From positions 1 through 12,130 of the forward strand of contig JANYFI010000066.1 in assembly GCA_025362765.1 (NCBI GenBank): a stretch of DNA of 12,130 nt. The letters are read 5' to 3'. Source of the DNA: Ferruginibacter sp. Its GTDB lineage: Bacteria; Bacteroidota; Bacteroidia; Chitinophagales; Chitinophagaceae. Every line of letters starts with the position of its first letter. Position 1 is the stretch's first letter. Positions 1-7,771 of the stretch are shown one piece after another. The position numbers were made by a program, and so were the translations under genes. The notes beneath the pieces were generated by a model. It was not told the DNA's origin and made no database searches. It was given only the letters and a program-made list of their open reading frames with translations.

Positions 1-2663
1 CTCTTTTAAAACCGGTTGATTCTATTCTATACAAATTTATACGAACTGACAAAGAGGGCAAGTTTGTACTTAAAAATATTCCTGAGGGGAAATATATTCT
101 GATGGTGACGCATCCTTCTTATGCAGATTTGCTGGACGATATTACTGTTTCCGGAACAGGGCTTGAGCTAAATGATCTTTCCATCATCCCAAAAAGTAAA
201 TTGCTGCAGGAGATAATTATTAAAAGCGGCAGCCCGATGCGCATTAAAGGCGATACCACTATTTTTACGGCCGACAGTTTTAAAGTAAGCGCCAATGCCA
301 ACGTAGAGGAATTGCTGAAAAAATTGCCGGGCATACAGGTAGACAAGGATGGCAAAATAAAAGCTATGGGCGAAACGGTAGAAAAAGTGCTGGTGGATGG
401 CGAAGAATTTTTTGGTGATGACCCCGGAATGGCGGTAAAAAACCTTCGGGCAGATGCGGTAAAGGAAGTGCAGGTATACGATAAAAAAAGCGACCAGGCA
501 GAGTTTACAGGCATTGATGATGGCAAAACAAAAAAGACTATCAACCTTAAATTAAAAGATGACCGGAAGAAAGGATATTTTGGTAAGGTTGACTTATCAG
601 GCGGCCTAGATAAAAACCAGGGCAACCGGTACAACAATAATATTTTGCTGAGTTCCTTTAAAGGGAAAAGAAAAATTGCGGGATATTTTTTAAATGGCAA
701 TACCGGCCAGGATGGGTTAAGCTGGCAGGACAATGATAAATTTGGTGGTGAAAGCGATAATTTTTCTGTAAGTGCAGATGAAGATGGCGGGTTGAATTTT
801 AACTGGCAGGGCAGTTCAGATGATGAACCATATGTGAACACACAAAATGGACTTTTTAAAAATAATAATGTTGGCCTTCAGTACAGTAATAAATGGAATG
901 AAGATAAACAGGCGCTTTCTTTTTCACCTAAATACAGTTTCCAGGATTACTTAAACACCAAGAAGACATTTACACAGACGCAGGTGGCGGACTCTTTTTT
1001 TAATGATAACGCAATAGAGAATATTCACGCAAAAAAGCAGACTTTTAAATTGAAGGGGGTGCTGGATATTAAAATTGATTCCGCCAATTCATTAAAGTTT
1101 ACGGTCAAGACAAATTTTTATAATACCGAAAGCCAGTCTTACAGAACATCAGAAAATACGGGCAAGTCTGGCCAGATAAATAATACCAGCCTTAGGGATT
1201 TAACTACTAATTCAGATAAGCAGGCCTTAAGCGGCAACGCCCTTTTTAAACATAAGTTTAAAAAGTTGAGGAGAACATTTTCATTATCGGTTGATTGGAA
1301 TGAACTGGATACAAAAGGCACAAGCTTTTTAAAGTCTGACAATGAAATTTATACCGGAGGCGTCGTTTCTTTTAGCCAGAAATTTGATCAGCAGAAAGAC
1401 TATGACAAGAATACCACGCAGTTACTTGCAAAAGCAATTTACACCGAGCCGTTAGGAAAAAAATATGCAGTGGAACTGGATTTTGAATCAAGTGTAGGAA
1501 AAGGAAAAAATAATCAGACGACCCATTCCTATTCGCCAGTATCGGGAAAATACGATGAAGCGGTAGACTCTTTAACCAACCTGTTTGATCAGAAAATTAC
1601 GGTGTATAAACCAGGGTTCAAACTTAACTACAACTTCAAAAAATTGAAATTTAATATTGGGTCGGCGGTAGGATTTACCAATTTTGATTTAAAAGATCAA
1701 ACCTTTGGCAAAGAATATCTTAGAAACTATACCAACTTTTTTCCGAATGCCAATCTTACGATAACTTATAAACCCGGTCACAATCTTCGTTTTAATTACA
1801 ATGGCAACACCACCCAGCCGCGTATTGATCAGTTACAATTATTGAGGAACAACAATGACTACTTTAACCAGGTGTTGGGTAATCCATTACTAAGACCTTC
1901 CTTTAGTAATAATTTCTTTATTTCTCATGACAGCTACGATTTTTTAAAGGATTTCTATGTTTACCAGCAGCTAAATTTTACCCAAACCTCCAATGCCATT
2001 ACAGACAGTCGTACCATTGACCCCTCAACGGGAAAAACTATCAGCCAACCTGTAAATACGGACGGTAATTTTAATTTGAACTTTTATGGTGGTACCGGCT
2101 TTAAGTTAAAAAAGGCCAATATCAGGGTTAATCTCGGACCGAATGTTGGCTACAATCATAGTACTGAAATTATAAATGGCACAAACAATGTTACAAAAAA
2201 TTTAAGTGCGGGTATTGGAATGTACCTCAATAAGGCGAAGGATAAAGCATACGACATCTCACTTAACAATAACTTTAATTATAATAGCAATAGCACGCAG
2301 CAATATAATTCTAAAATAAAATACAGCACAAATGAAACAAGACTGGATGCTACTTACTACCTGAAAAAAGTATGGTCATTACAGAGTGATTTTAATTATT
2401 ATATACGCCAGAAAACACCGCAATTTCAAAATAGCCTTAATACGCAGCTTTGGAATGCAAAACTACAGCGAACCTTTAAAAAAGATGAGTACACAGTTTA
2501 CTTTGGCGTACGCGATATCTTAAACCAAAACACTGGTATAGAAAGAAATTTTTATAGTAATACCTTGTCAGAAGTTAGAAACGAACGTTTAAAAAGATAC
2601 TGGATGCTTGGCTTTGCCTGGAATTTTAAAAACAAGTCTGCAGCTCCTGCTCCAACAAAATAA
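1..2663 (+). CDS. TonB-dependent-receptor-like outer membrane beta-barrel protein, 5' partial
   Basis: This is the C-terminal 886 residues of a large outer-membrane beta-barrel protein. The frame is open to the left edge (first full codon at 3), so the ATG at 102 is internal. The first 33 residues (ending KNIPEGKYIL) continue into MVTHPSYADL, which reads as the end of a carboxypeptidase-regulatory-like beta-sandwich. Visible residues about 81-185 form a plug-like domain, with an LLKKLPGIQVD motif and VLVDGEEFFGDDP. The rest is rich in alternating aromatic/polar strands and Asn, as expected for a barrel of the OMP_b-brl_3 type; the last strand ends at WNF, followed by a short Ala/Pro tail. Such proteins probably import or bind a ligand at the outer membrane, but the substrate cannot be told. 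Signal peptide and any TonB box lie outside the window. It ends in tandem stops (TAA TAG) and is followed 19 bases later by a GLPGLI-family gene, so the two are probably cotranscribed. Confidence 0.9.
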   Translation, partial: LLKPVDSILYKFIRTDKEGKFVLKNIPEGKYILMVTHPSYADLLDDITVSGTGLELNDLSIIPKSKLLQEIIIKSGSPMRIKGDTTIFTADSFKVSANANVEELLKKLPGIQVDKDGKIKAMGETVEKVLVDGEEFFGDDPGMAVKNLRADAVKEVQVYDKKSDQAEFTGIDDGKTKKTINLKLKDDRKKGYFGKVDLSGGLDKNQGNRYNNNILLSSFKGKRKIAGYFLNGNTGQDGLSWQDNDKFGGESDNFSVSADEDGGLNFNWQGSSDDEPYVNTQNGLFKNNNVGLQYSNKWNEDKQALSFSPKYSFQDYLNTKKTFTQTQVADSFFNDNAIENIHAKKQTFKLKGVLDIKIDSANSLKFTVKTNFYNTESQSYRTSENTGKSGQINNTSLRDLTTNSDKQALSGNALFKHKFKKLRRTFSLSVDWNELDTKGTSFLKSDNEIYTGGVVSFSQKFDQQKDYDKNTTQLLAKAIYTEPLGKKYAVELDFESSVGKGKNNQTTHSYSPVSGKYDEAVDSLTNLFDQKITVYKPGFKLNYNFKKLKFNIGSAVGFTNFDLKDQTFGKEYLRNYTNFFPNANLTITYKPGHNLRFNYNGNTTQPRIDQLQLLRNNNDYFNQVLGNPLLRPSFSNNFFISHDSYDFLKDFYVYQQLNFTQTSNAITDSRTIDPSTGKTISQPVNTDGNFNLNFYGGTGFKLKKANIRVNLGPNVGYNHSTEIINGTNNVTKNLSAGIGMYLNKAKDKAYDISLNNNFNYNSNSTQQYNSKIKYSTNETRLDATYYLKKVWSLQSDFNYYIRQKTPQFQNSLNTQLWNAKLQRTFKKDEYTVYFGVRDILNQNTGIERNFYSNTLSEVRNERLKRYWMLGFAWNFKNKSAAPAPTK

Positions 2664-2682
2664 TAGCCCTTAAAAATATTTT

Positions 2683-3450
2683 ATGAAACACATACTGGTT
2701 TTAATTTTTTCGCTGATACTGATCGCATCCAAAACAAATGCGCAACAATTTATCAGCAAAGGTAATATTGAATTTGAAGTGATAACGAATGTGAAGAAGA
2801 CTATGGGTACTGGTGTTTTTTGGGATCAGTTAAAAGACCAGATGCCTAATTTTAAAACGGCTTATTACAACCTTACTTTCGCCGGTAACAAGACTATTTA
2901 CAAGTTTGATCACTATGACGAAAAAAAGGCGAAAGTACCGGAGTTTTTACGCGAAGGGGAGGAAGACAGCAACTGGTTCTATGATTTTACAACAGGGCAG
3001 GTTATTAACCAAAAAAGCAAATGGGGCAGTCTTTTTAATTTGAAAGATAGTATAATACCGATTCGCTGGAAAATAAGTAATGAGAGCCGTTTAATAGCTG
3101 GTTTCAACTGTAGAAAGGCGGTAGGGATTATTTTGGATAGCGTGTATGTATTCGCATTTTATACGGATGAAATTACCGTTACCGGCGGCCCCGCCAGCAT
3201 CAATGGGTTGCCCGGAATGATCATGGGCGTTACTATCCCACGGTTATATATTTCTATGATGGCAACTAAGCTTTCTGTAAATGATGTAAACGAAAGTATT
3301 ATAAAACCAAGTTCATCAAAAAAATACTATTCTGCCAAAGAACTAAATGGAATTTTGAATAAAAGAATTAAGGATGAAACTGCCAACCAGGAAATAAACG
3401 AGGATACAAAAAATTGGATAAATCAAATGATTTGGGCTACGCAATTGTAG
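2683..3450 (+). CDS. GLPGLI family secreted protein
   Basis: A 255-residue exported protein of the GLPGLI family (TIGR01200 / Porph_ging type), whose function is unknown. Residues 1-20 are a good signal peptide: Lys at position 2, a hydrophobic run ILVLIFSLILIA, and a likely signal peptidase I site after TNA (A20). The family signature is seen as NGLPGMIMG around residues 174-182, with Met in place of Leu in the name motif. It lies in the context usual for the family, after a conserved pair of Gly and an upstream region rich in short beta strands. No lipobox is present, so it is probably periplasmic rather than lipid-anchored. It follows the outer-membrane barrel gene by 19 bases, which is typical for the family and suggests joint expression and a shared envelope role (inference). 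The AT-rich leader TTAAAAATATTTT stands in place of a Shine-Dalgarno site. The gene is followed by a strong hairpin. Confidence 0.9.
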   Translation: MKHILVLIFSLILIASKTNAQQFISKGNIEFEVITNVKKTMGTGVFWDQLKDQMPNFKTAYYNLTFAGNKTIYKFDHYDEKKAKVPEFLREGEEDSNWFYDFTTGQVINQKSKWGSLFNLKDSIIPIRWKISNESRLIAGFNCRKAVGIILDSVYVFAFYTDEITVTGGPASINGLPGMIMGVTIPRLYISMMATKLSVNDVNESIIKPSSSKKYYSAKELNGILNKRIKDETANQEINEDTKNWINQMIWATQL

Positions 3451-3485
3451 GTAGATGCGAATAAAGCGTGTTGAAATACCGGTAC

Positions 3486-3520
3486 TTAAAAGGGAGAAAA
3501 ATAATTTTTCTCCCTTTTAA
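3486..3520. terminator. Bidirectional intrinsic terminator between convergent genes
   Basis: A perfect 15-bp inverted repeat (arms 3486-3500 and 3506-3520) encloses a 5-base loop, ATAAT. The core is GGGAG/CTCCC with A-runs on one side and T-runs on the other, so either strand would give a GC-containing stem ending in a U-rich tract. It lies 35 bases after the GLPGLI stop and 24 bases after the lpdA stop on the opposite strand, the right place to end both transcripts. Confidence 0.85.
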
Positions 3521-3544
3521 CATTTTAACAGCTGCAAAATAAAA

Positions 3545-4936
3545 TTAAATATCAGTAGCTTCTCCGTAAGCCATAGCGGTAGCTTCTTTCAGCGCTTCGC
3601 TCATGGTAGGATGGGGGTGAACCGAGTTCAATATTTCATGACCGGTTGTTTCCAGTTTGCGGGCTACAACCACTTCGGCAATCATCTCTGTAACATTCAT
3701 TCCAATCATGTGGGCGCCTAAAAATTCGCCGTATTTCGCATCGTAAATTACTTTTACAAATCCTTCAGTTGCTCCGGCAGCACTGGCTTTACCACTGGCC
3801 ATAAAGGGAAATTTACCCACTTTAATTTCAAAGCCTGCATCTTTCGCTGCTTTTTCTGTATAACCTACAGAAGCAATTTCAGGCGAGCAATAAGTACAAC
3901 CCGGAATGTTATTGTAATCCATTGGTTCCGGATGGTGACCTGAAAGATGTTCAGCTACGCTGATGCCTTCTTTAGTGGCTACATGGGCCAATGCCTGGCC
4001 GGGCGTACAATCGCCAATAGCATAAATGCCGGGAACGTTGGTAAGGTTATTAACGTCTCTTACAATTTTTCCTTTTTCGGTTTTGATGCCTAGTTCTTCC
4101 AAACCAATATTTTCAAGGTTGGCAATAACGCCCACGGCACTTAACAAAATATCGGCACTCAATTCAATTTCACCATTGGGCGTTTTTATTTTTGCCTTTA
4201 CCCCTTCGCCGCTGGTATCCACACTCATTACTTCGCTGTTGGTCATGATATCAATACCTTGCCTTTTAAATTGCTTTTCCAGTTCTTTGCTAATGTCTTC
4301 ATCTTCCACCGGAACAATACGCGGCATAAATTCAACGATGGTAACTTTAGTGCCCATGGCATTATAGAAATATGCGAACTCACTGCCGATGGCACCGCTG
4401 CCGCAAATGATCATGCTTTTTGGTTGTGGAGAAGGCAATACCATCGCTTCCCTGTAACCGATAATTTTTTTACCATCAATGGGCATGCTGGGCAATTGGC
4501 GGGCTCTGCCGCCTGTCGCAATCACAATATTTTTTGCTTCCAGTATTTGTTTTGTGCCATCGGCTGCGGTTACTTCCAGTTTAGTGGGCGATATTAGTTT
4601 GCCATAACCCATTACCACATCAATCTTGTTTTTTTTCATTAAAAACTGAACGCCTTTGCTCATTTTGTCAGCCACGCCACGACTGCGTTTGATAACACCG
4701 TCAAAATCATGACCAGGGTTATCTACCTTAATACCATAGTTGGCGGCATGTTTGGCATATTCATACACATTGGCACTTTTTAACAGCGCTTTGGTTGGAA
4801 TACAACCCCAGTTAAGGCAAATGCCACCGAGGCTTTCTTTTTCAACAATGGCGACCTTTTTACCCAACTGACTTGCCCTGATTGCTGCCGGGTATCCACC
4901 TGGTCCGCTGCCTAACACAATTACATCGTATGCCAT
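3545..4936 (-). CDS. lpdA: Dihydrolipoyl dehydrogenase (E3)
   Basis: A full-length 463-residue FAD/NAD flavoenzyme that reoxidises dihydrolipoyl groups of 2-oxo-acid dehydrogenase complexes (pyruvate, 2-oxoglutarate, branched-chain) and/or the glycine cleavage system, reducing NAD+. Visible features: N-terminal FAD-binding GSGPGG (residues 9-14); redox-active disulfide in GGICLNWGCIPTK (C40, C45); NAD-binding GSGAIGSE (179-186); second FAD motif AIGDC (306-310); and the dimerisation-domain catalytic motif HPHPTMSE with His442 and Glu447. That last motif separates E3 from mercuric and glutathione reductases. It starts at ATG with MAYDVIVLGSG, the usual E3 N-terminus, so the start is secure. 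No E1 or E2 gene is next to it, so it is probably a stand-alone E3 shared by several complexes (inference). An excellent Bacteroidota promoter lies about 66 bases upstream. No unusual or missing key residue was found. Confidence 0.97.
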   Translation of the reverse strand: MAYDVIVLGSGPGGYPAAIRASQLGKKVAIVEKESLGGICLNWGCIPTKALLKSANVYEYAKHAANYGIKVDNPGHDFDGVIKRSRGVADKMSKGVQFLMKKNKIDVVMGYGKLISPTKLEVTAADGTKQILEAKNIVIATGGRARQLPSMPIDGKKIIGYREAMVLPSPQPKSMIICGSGAIGSEFAYFYNAMGTKVTIVEFMPRIVPVEDEDISKELEKQFKRQGIDIMTNSEVMSVDTSGEGVKAKIKTPNGEIELSADILLSAVGVIANLENIGLEELGIKTEKGKIVRDVNNLTNVPGIYAIGDCTPGQALAHVATKEGISVAEHLSGHHPEPMDYNNIPGCTYCSPEIASVGYTEKAAKDAGFEIKVGKFPFMASGKASAAGATEGFVKVIYDAKYGEFLGAHMIGMNVTEMIAEVVVARKLETTGHEILNSVHPHPTMSEALKEATAMAYGEATDI

Positions 4937-5001
4937 ACTTGACTATTTTTATTGGTTGATTTAATTAGAAAAACTACACTGCTTTTATTGCAGTAGCCTG
5001 G

Positions 5002-5033
5002 CAAAATTACTTTGAAATAGGGGATTGGCCAAA
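5002..5033 (-). promoter_or_regulatory. Bacteroidota-type promoter of lpdA
   Basis: Read on the - strand, TTTG (5030-5033) is followed after 20 bases by TAATTTTG (5002-5009). This is a full match to the Bacteroidota sigma-ABfr consensus TTTG-N19-21-TAnnTTTG. Transcription would start near 4995, giving an lpdA leader of about 60 bases. The position directly upstream of lpdA and the exact match make this the best-supported promoter in the window. Confidence 0.8.
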
Positions 5034-5077
5034 AGCTAATTTTAGCGGTATGACGGCTGATATTTTTAAAATTAGCT
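5034..5077. repeat. 11-bp inverted repeat touching the lpdA -33 element
   Basis: AGCTAATTTTA (5034-5044) and its exact reverse complement TAAAATTAGCT (5067-5077) are separated by 22 bases. The inner edge of the pair begins at the base next to the -33 TTTG of the lpdA promoter. Two readings are possible: an operator or upstream element for lpdA, or a long-loop hairpin ending brkB transcription. On the - strand the second arm is followed by only a short T-run (TTTGG), so the terminator reading is weak. Confidence 0.55.
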
Positions 5078-5131
5078 GTTTCGTTTTTTGGATAAATTTT
5101 TTCCTGAAGACAAAGAAATTTTAGCCTTAAA

Positions 5132-5153
5132 AAATTGTAAAAAATAACAATTT
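5132..5153 (-). terminator. Possible weak AT-only terminator after brkB
   Basis: AAATTGT (5132-5138) and ACAATTT (5147-5153) can pair across an 8-base loop, and on the - strand the stem runs into TTTAAGG. It lies about 40 bases after the brkB stop. The stem has only one G-C pair, so it may not terminate well. Just before it, AAATCAGCCAT (5156-5166) and AAATCAGTCAT (5171-5181) form a near-perfect direct repeat with a 15-base period, meaning unknown. Confidence 0.25.
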
Positions 5154-5194
5154 ATAAATCAGCCATTAGTAAATCAGTCATAAAACATTGCCTG

Positions 5195-6148
5195 CTATTT
5201 TTTCTCTTTTTCCACTTTTTCTCTTTTTTCGGCGATAGATTTGAGGCTTCTGATACTTACATTTAACTCAAAGCCAATCATTAATACCAGTGAATTGATA
5301 TATATAAGCCCCATTAAAACTATGATGGTGCCAATAGATCCATATAAAGCATTGTACCTGCCGAAATTATTTACAAAATAGGAGAAACCAACAGATGCGA
5401 GAATACTCAACGTAGTGGCCAGTATGGTGCCTGGGCTTACGAGCTTCCAGCGCTTTTGTACTGCGGGCGCATATTTGTAGATAAATGCCATTGAATAAAA
5501 AATCATCGCTACAATAAAAATCCATCTGGCATAGAAAATAATGTCGCGGATGGTGGCGCTTTCTATCCCAATCCATTTTAACACAGCTCCCTGCATAATC
5601 AAAATCAGCAAGCTGCTGAGTACTACAAGGAACAGCAGGATGGTTAATTTAATGGCCATCCAGCGGTTGTGCAGTCCTTTTCTTTTTGCGAAACCAATAT
5701 AATTTTTATTGAAGGACCGCATAATTCCCATCATGGCATTGGAAGCAAAAAACAAGGCTGTTATAAAACCAACAGATATAAGCCCTATTTTGGATCCATC
5801 GATAAAACTATCTACAAATTTTATGAGGTTTTCATTGTGAACTTTTAGCGGTATAATATCCGTGATCAATCCATGCAATTGCAACTTGATACTTCTTTTG
5901 GAAATAAAAGGGAGGCTGGGTATCAACGTAAACAAAAATAAAAAGGAAGGTGGAATTGCCATGATGAAATTGTACGCCACGGCAGAAGCTCTTTCCGTAA
6001 GGCCAACTGTTCTAACTTGCTTATAAAAGAAGATAATTACGTCGTACAATGGAACGCCTTCAAAGCCTGGGAGGTGCCAGTTTTTGCTGTTGCGCAACAA
6101 ATAGCCCAAGGGTGTTTTAGTTACAATTATCCGTTCTAATTTATTCAA
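5195..6148 (-). CDS. YihY/virulence factor BrkB family membrane protein
   Basis: A 317-residue inner-membrane protein of the YihY/BrkB family (PF03631), whose molecular function is not settled; a transport role has been suggested. The older name ribonuclease BN for this family is a misannotation. Six membrane helices are visible at about residues 58-80, 120-142, 166-188, 205-227, 240-260 and 270-295. Family signatures include the ERASAVAYN stretch before helix 1 and the C-terminal pattern YGSIGTIIVLMG through GFELN before the cytoplasmic end. The protein ends in a charged Lys/Glu tail, probably in the cytoplasm. The start at MNKLERII fits the usual family lead of about 55 residues before the first helix. 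It follows mltG on the same strand after 71 bases, a gap that contains a possible promoter, so it may be cotranscribed with mltG or expressed alone. Family call is firm; function is not. Confidence 0.9.
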   Translation of the reverse strand: MNKLERIIVTKTPLGYLLRNSKNWHLPGFEGVPLYDVIIFFYKQVRTVGLTERASAVAYNFIMAIPPSFLFLFTLIPSLPFISKRSIKLQLHGLITDIIPLKVHNENLIKFVDSFIDGSKIGLISVGFITALFFASNAMMGIMRSFNKNYIGFAKRKGLHNRWMAIKLTILLFLVVLSSLLILIMQGAVLKWIGIESATIRDIIFYARWIFIVAMIFYSMAFIYKYAPAVQKRWKLVSPGTILATTLSILASVGFSYFVNNFGRYNALYGSIGTIIVLMGLIYINSLVLMIGFELNVSIRSLKSIAEKREKVEKEKK

Positions 6149-6186
6149 TGTATTGAACCTTATTTATGCCTATAGTTGAATGCCCT

Positions 6187-6216
6187 CAAATCTACCGATT
6201 AAGTAGGTAAAGTAAA
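6187..6216 (-). promoter_or_regulatory. Possible promoter of the brkB-family gene
   Basis: On the - strand, TAGATTTG (6187-6194) matches the Bacteroidota -7 element TAnnTTTG fully. The -33 side has only TTTA (6213-6216) after 18 bases, one base short of TTTG and slightly close. A start near 6180 would give a leader of about 32 bases before the ATG at 6148. The gap to mltG is otherwise empty. Confidence 0.4.
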
Positions 6217-6219
6217 ACA

Positions 6220-7266
6220 TCATTTTGTACTGTCTGCCGCCTGCTTGTTTTTTAAATATGCTGTCAGCCATTGCTGGTACTGTTTTGCATAGCCCATATG
6301 CTCATTGTATGTTACTGCAAAATTTGAATAGCCGGTTAAATTAGGCTGTGCTACAAAATACAGGTAATTGGTTGACGGCGCATTTAGTACCGCATCAATT
6401 GTTTTTACGGAGGGTGTACAAATGGGGCCGGGCGGTAATCCGTTATTGAGGTAAGTGTTAAACGGCGAAGGAAATTCAGTATATTTTTTATATACTCTTT
6501 TGATAGTAAAATCTTTCAGGGCAAATATCACCGTTGGATCGGCGGACAGCCGCATACCTGTATGCAGCCTGTTAAGATATACGCTGGCAATTTTCCCCTT
6601 GTCGTCCTCTTTATTACTTTCTTCTTCCACAATACTTGCCAGCGTGTACACTTGCTGGACTGATAGATTTAATAACGCTGCTTTTTGCTTTCTTTCTGTG
6701 GTCCAGAATTTTTCCTGCTCCGTATCCAGTTTTCTAAATATTTTAGCTGGTACAGTATTCCATAAAATTGAATAGGTGTTTGGAATTACGGCTGTCATCA
6801 CCGTATTACTATCTATACCAAATTGTAACAACGAATCATTGTTATTGAGCAAGGCCATAACAGCAGCGGAATCGCATTCGAAATTATTGCCGATTTTTTG
6901 CGCCAGGTCTTCTTTTGTTCTCAGTTTGGTAATTACCAGTTTAACTGGTGTTTGCCTCCCGGATTTTAAAATTTTTACGGTAGTATACATGCTGGATCCA
7001 CTTTCAATGGTATACTTGCCCGCCTTTATATTCACATCGTATTTTAGCTGGTGCGCCAACATTTTAAAAATGACCGGATTGCTAATTATTTTTTCTTCAA
7101 TGAGCTGACTGACAACTGTACTGAAGCTGCTGCCGGTTTTTATGTAAAAATTCTTTTTATTTTCAGGAAAATCTGTGTTGGTGCCAAATAGGCGCCACGC
7201 AATAAATGCCGTTGCCGCAAAAAGTATAATTAATATAAAGGAAATAATCTTTCTTCGGTAAGCCAT
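6220..7266 (-). CDS. mltG: Endolytic murein transglycosylase MltG
   Basis: A 348-residue single-pass inner-membrane enzyme of the YceG/MltG family (PF02618), which cuts nascent glycan strands inside the chain and is thought to set peptidoglycan strand length. The N-terminus MAYRRK is followed by a membrane anchor (about residues 7-26, IISFILIILFAATAFIAW). A LysM-like region follows at about 38-100 (YIKTGSSFSTVV, INPVI-type segment, KAGKYTIESG), then IPNTYSI (161-167). The catalytic block has ASIVEEESN with the predicted catalytic Glu at 214, then IASVYLNRLHTGMRLSADPTV. A longer open frame begins at 7317, but that ATG lies in the loop of the secG terminator, and its extra 17 residues put a hydrophobic/aromatic stretch before the basic anchor. 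I therefore chose the ATG at 7266. It lies between secG and the brkB-family gene, and its own promoter is not obvious. Confidence 0.93.
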   Translation of the reverse strand: MAYRRKIISFILIILFAATAFIAWRLFGTNTDFPENKKNFYIKTGSSFSTVVSQLIEEKIISNPVIFKMLAHQLKYDVNIKAGKYTIESGSSMYTTVKILKSGRQTPVKLVITKLRTKEDLAQKIGNNFECDSAAVMALLNNNDSLLQFGIDSNTVMTAVIPNTYSILWNTVPAKIFRKLDTEQEKFWTTERKQKAALLNLSVQQVYTLASIVEEESNKEDDKGKIASVYLNRLHTGMRLSADPTVIFALKDFTIKRVYKKYTEFPSPFNTYLNNGLPPGPICTPSVKTIDAVLNAPSTNYLYFVAQPNLTGYSNFAVTYNEHMGYAKQYQQWLTAYLKNKQAADSTK

Positions 7267-7300
7267 GGTATTAATTTGTTTCAATGGATAATCAAAGTAA

Positions 7301-7330
7301 ATTAAAAACCCCGTCATAATAAGACGGGGT
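7301..7330 (-). terminator. Intrinsic terminator after secG
   Basis: On the - strand the transcript reads ACCCCGTC, a 7-base loop, then GACGGGGT (arms 7323-7330 and 7308-7315), followed at once by TTTTTAATTT. An 8-bp stem with six G-C pairs and a T-run is a classic intrinsic terminator. It lies 33 bases after the secG stop and upstream of the chosen mltG start, so it should end the miaB-to-secG transcript. Confidence 0.85.
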
Positions 7331-7363
7331 ACAACTATTTTTTTAATATTTTAGTTATTTAAT

Positions 7364-7702
7364 TTACGAATCTTTACGGGGCAGAGGCATTGGCGCTGTA
7401 TTCGCCGGTGCTGTTGAAGGTACCGACGTTGGTGCATTTTTAATAAGCTCATCATTCTTGGATGATTTACCCGTTGCTGAAGGAATAAATGCAGAAGATG
7501 TTACGCAAAGTATGCCAACGATAGCAGCGAATACCCAGGTACCTTTTTCCAATACATCCGTAGTTTGCTTAACACCCATTAGCTGGTTGCTGAAACCACC
7601 GAGGCTGCCGGATAAACCCCCACCTTTAGGATTTTGAACCAACACAATTAATCCTAGAATTATAGAAGACAGGATTATCAAAATTCCAAATACAATTAAC
7701 AT
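7364..7702 (-). CDS. secG: Preprotein translocase subunit SecG
   Basis: A 112-residue small subunit of the SecYEG protein-conducting channel, which helps SecA-driven export through the inner membrane. Two membrane helices are visible, about residues 2-22 and 55-73, joined by the family's conserved loop with LVQNPKGGGLSGSLGG. The core ends near residue 75; the remaining 37 residues form a Lys/Ser then Pro/Ala/Thr-rich tail, a common feature of longer Bacteroidota SecG proteins. The gene follows the TPR-like gene by 69 bases and is the last in a run that ends at a strong terminator. There may be an additional promoter inside the end of the preceding gene. Product call is firm from the loop motif and topology. 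Confidence 0.93.
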   Translation of the reverse strand: MLIVFGILIILSSIILGLIVLVQNPKGGGLSGSLGGFSNQLMGVKQTTDVLEKGTWVFAAIVGILCVTSSAFIPSATGKSSKNDELIKNAPTSVPSTAPANTAPMPLPRKDS

Positions 7703-7771
7703 AGTAGTAAACTTTAGTGTTCTTTAAACATGCCTGCGGCAGTTAATTTTTAAATGATTTTTTAAATTGCG

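Noticed and set aside
119..841. 240-codon open frame on the - strand opposite the outer-membrane barrel gene
   Set aside because: It lies wholly antisense to a clear protein-coding gene and its product is Ser/Phe/Leu-rich with no domain; it is a by-product of codon use on the other strand.
3545..4936. lpdA as mercuric or glutathione reductase
   Set aside because: The C-terminal HPHPTMSE motif and GGICLNWGCIPTK active site are those of E3; there is no mercury-binding domain or C-terminal Cys pair.
5195..6148. Annotation of the BrkB-family gene as ribonuclease BN
   Set aside because: The protein is an integral membrane protein with six helices and no nuclease motif; the RNase BN name was an early misassignment for this family.
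7731..7741. TGCC-TGC-GGCA hairpin upstream of secG
   Set aside because: Only a 4-bp stem with a 3-base loop and no T-run on the transcribed strand; too weak to call a terminator or regulatory RNA.
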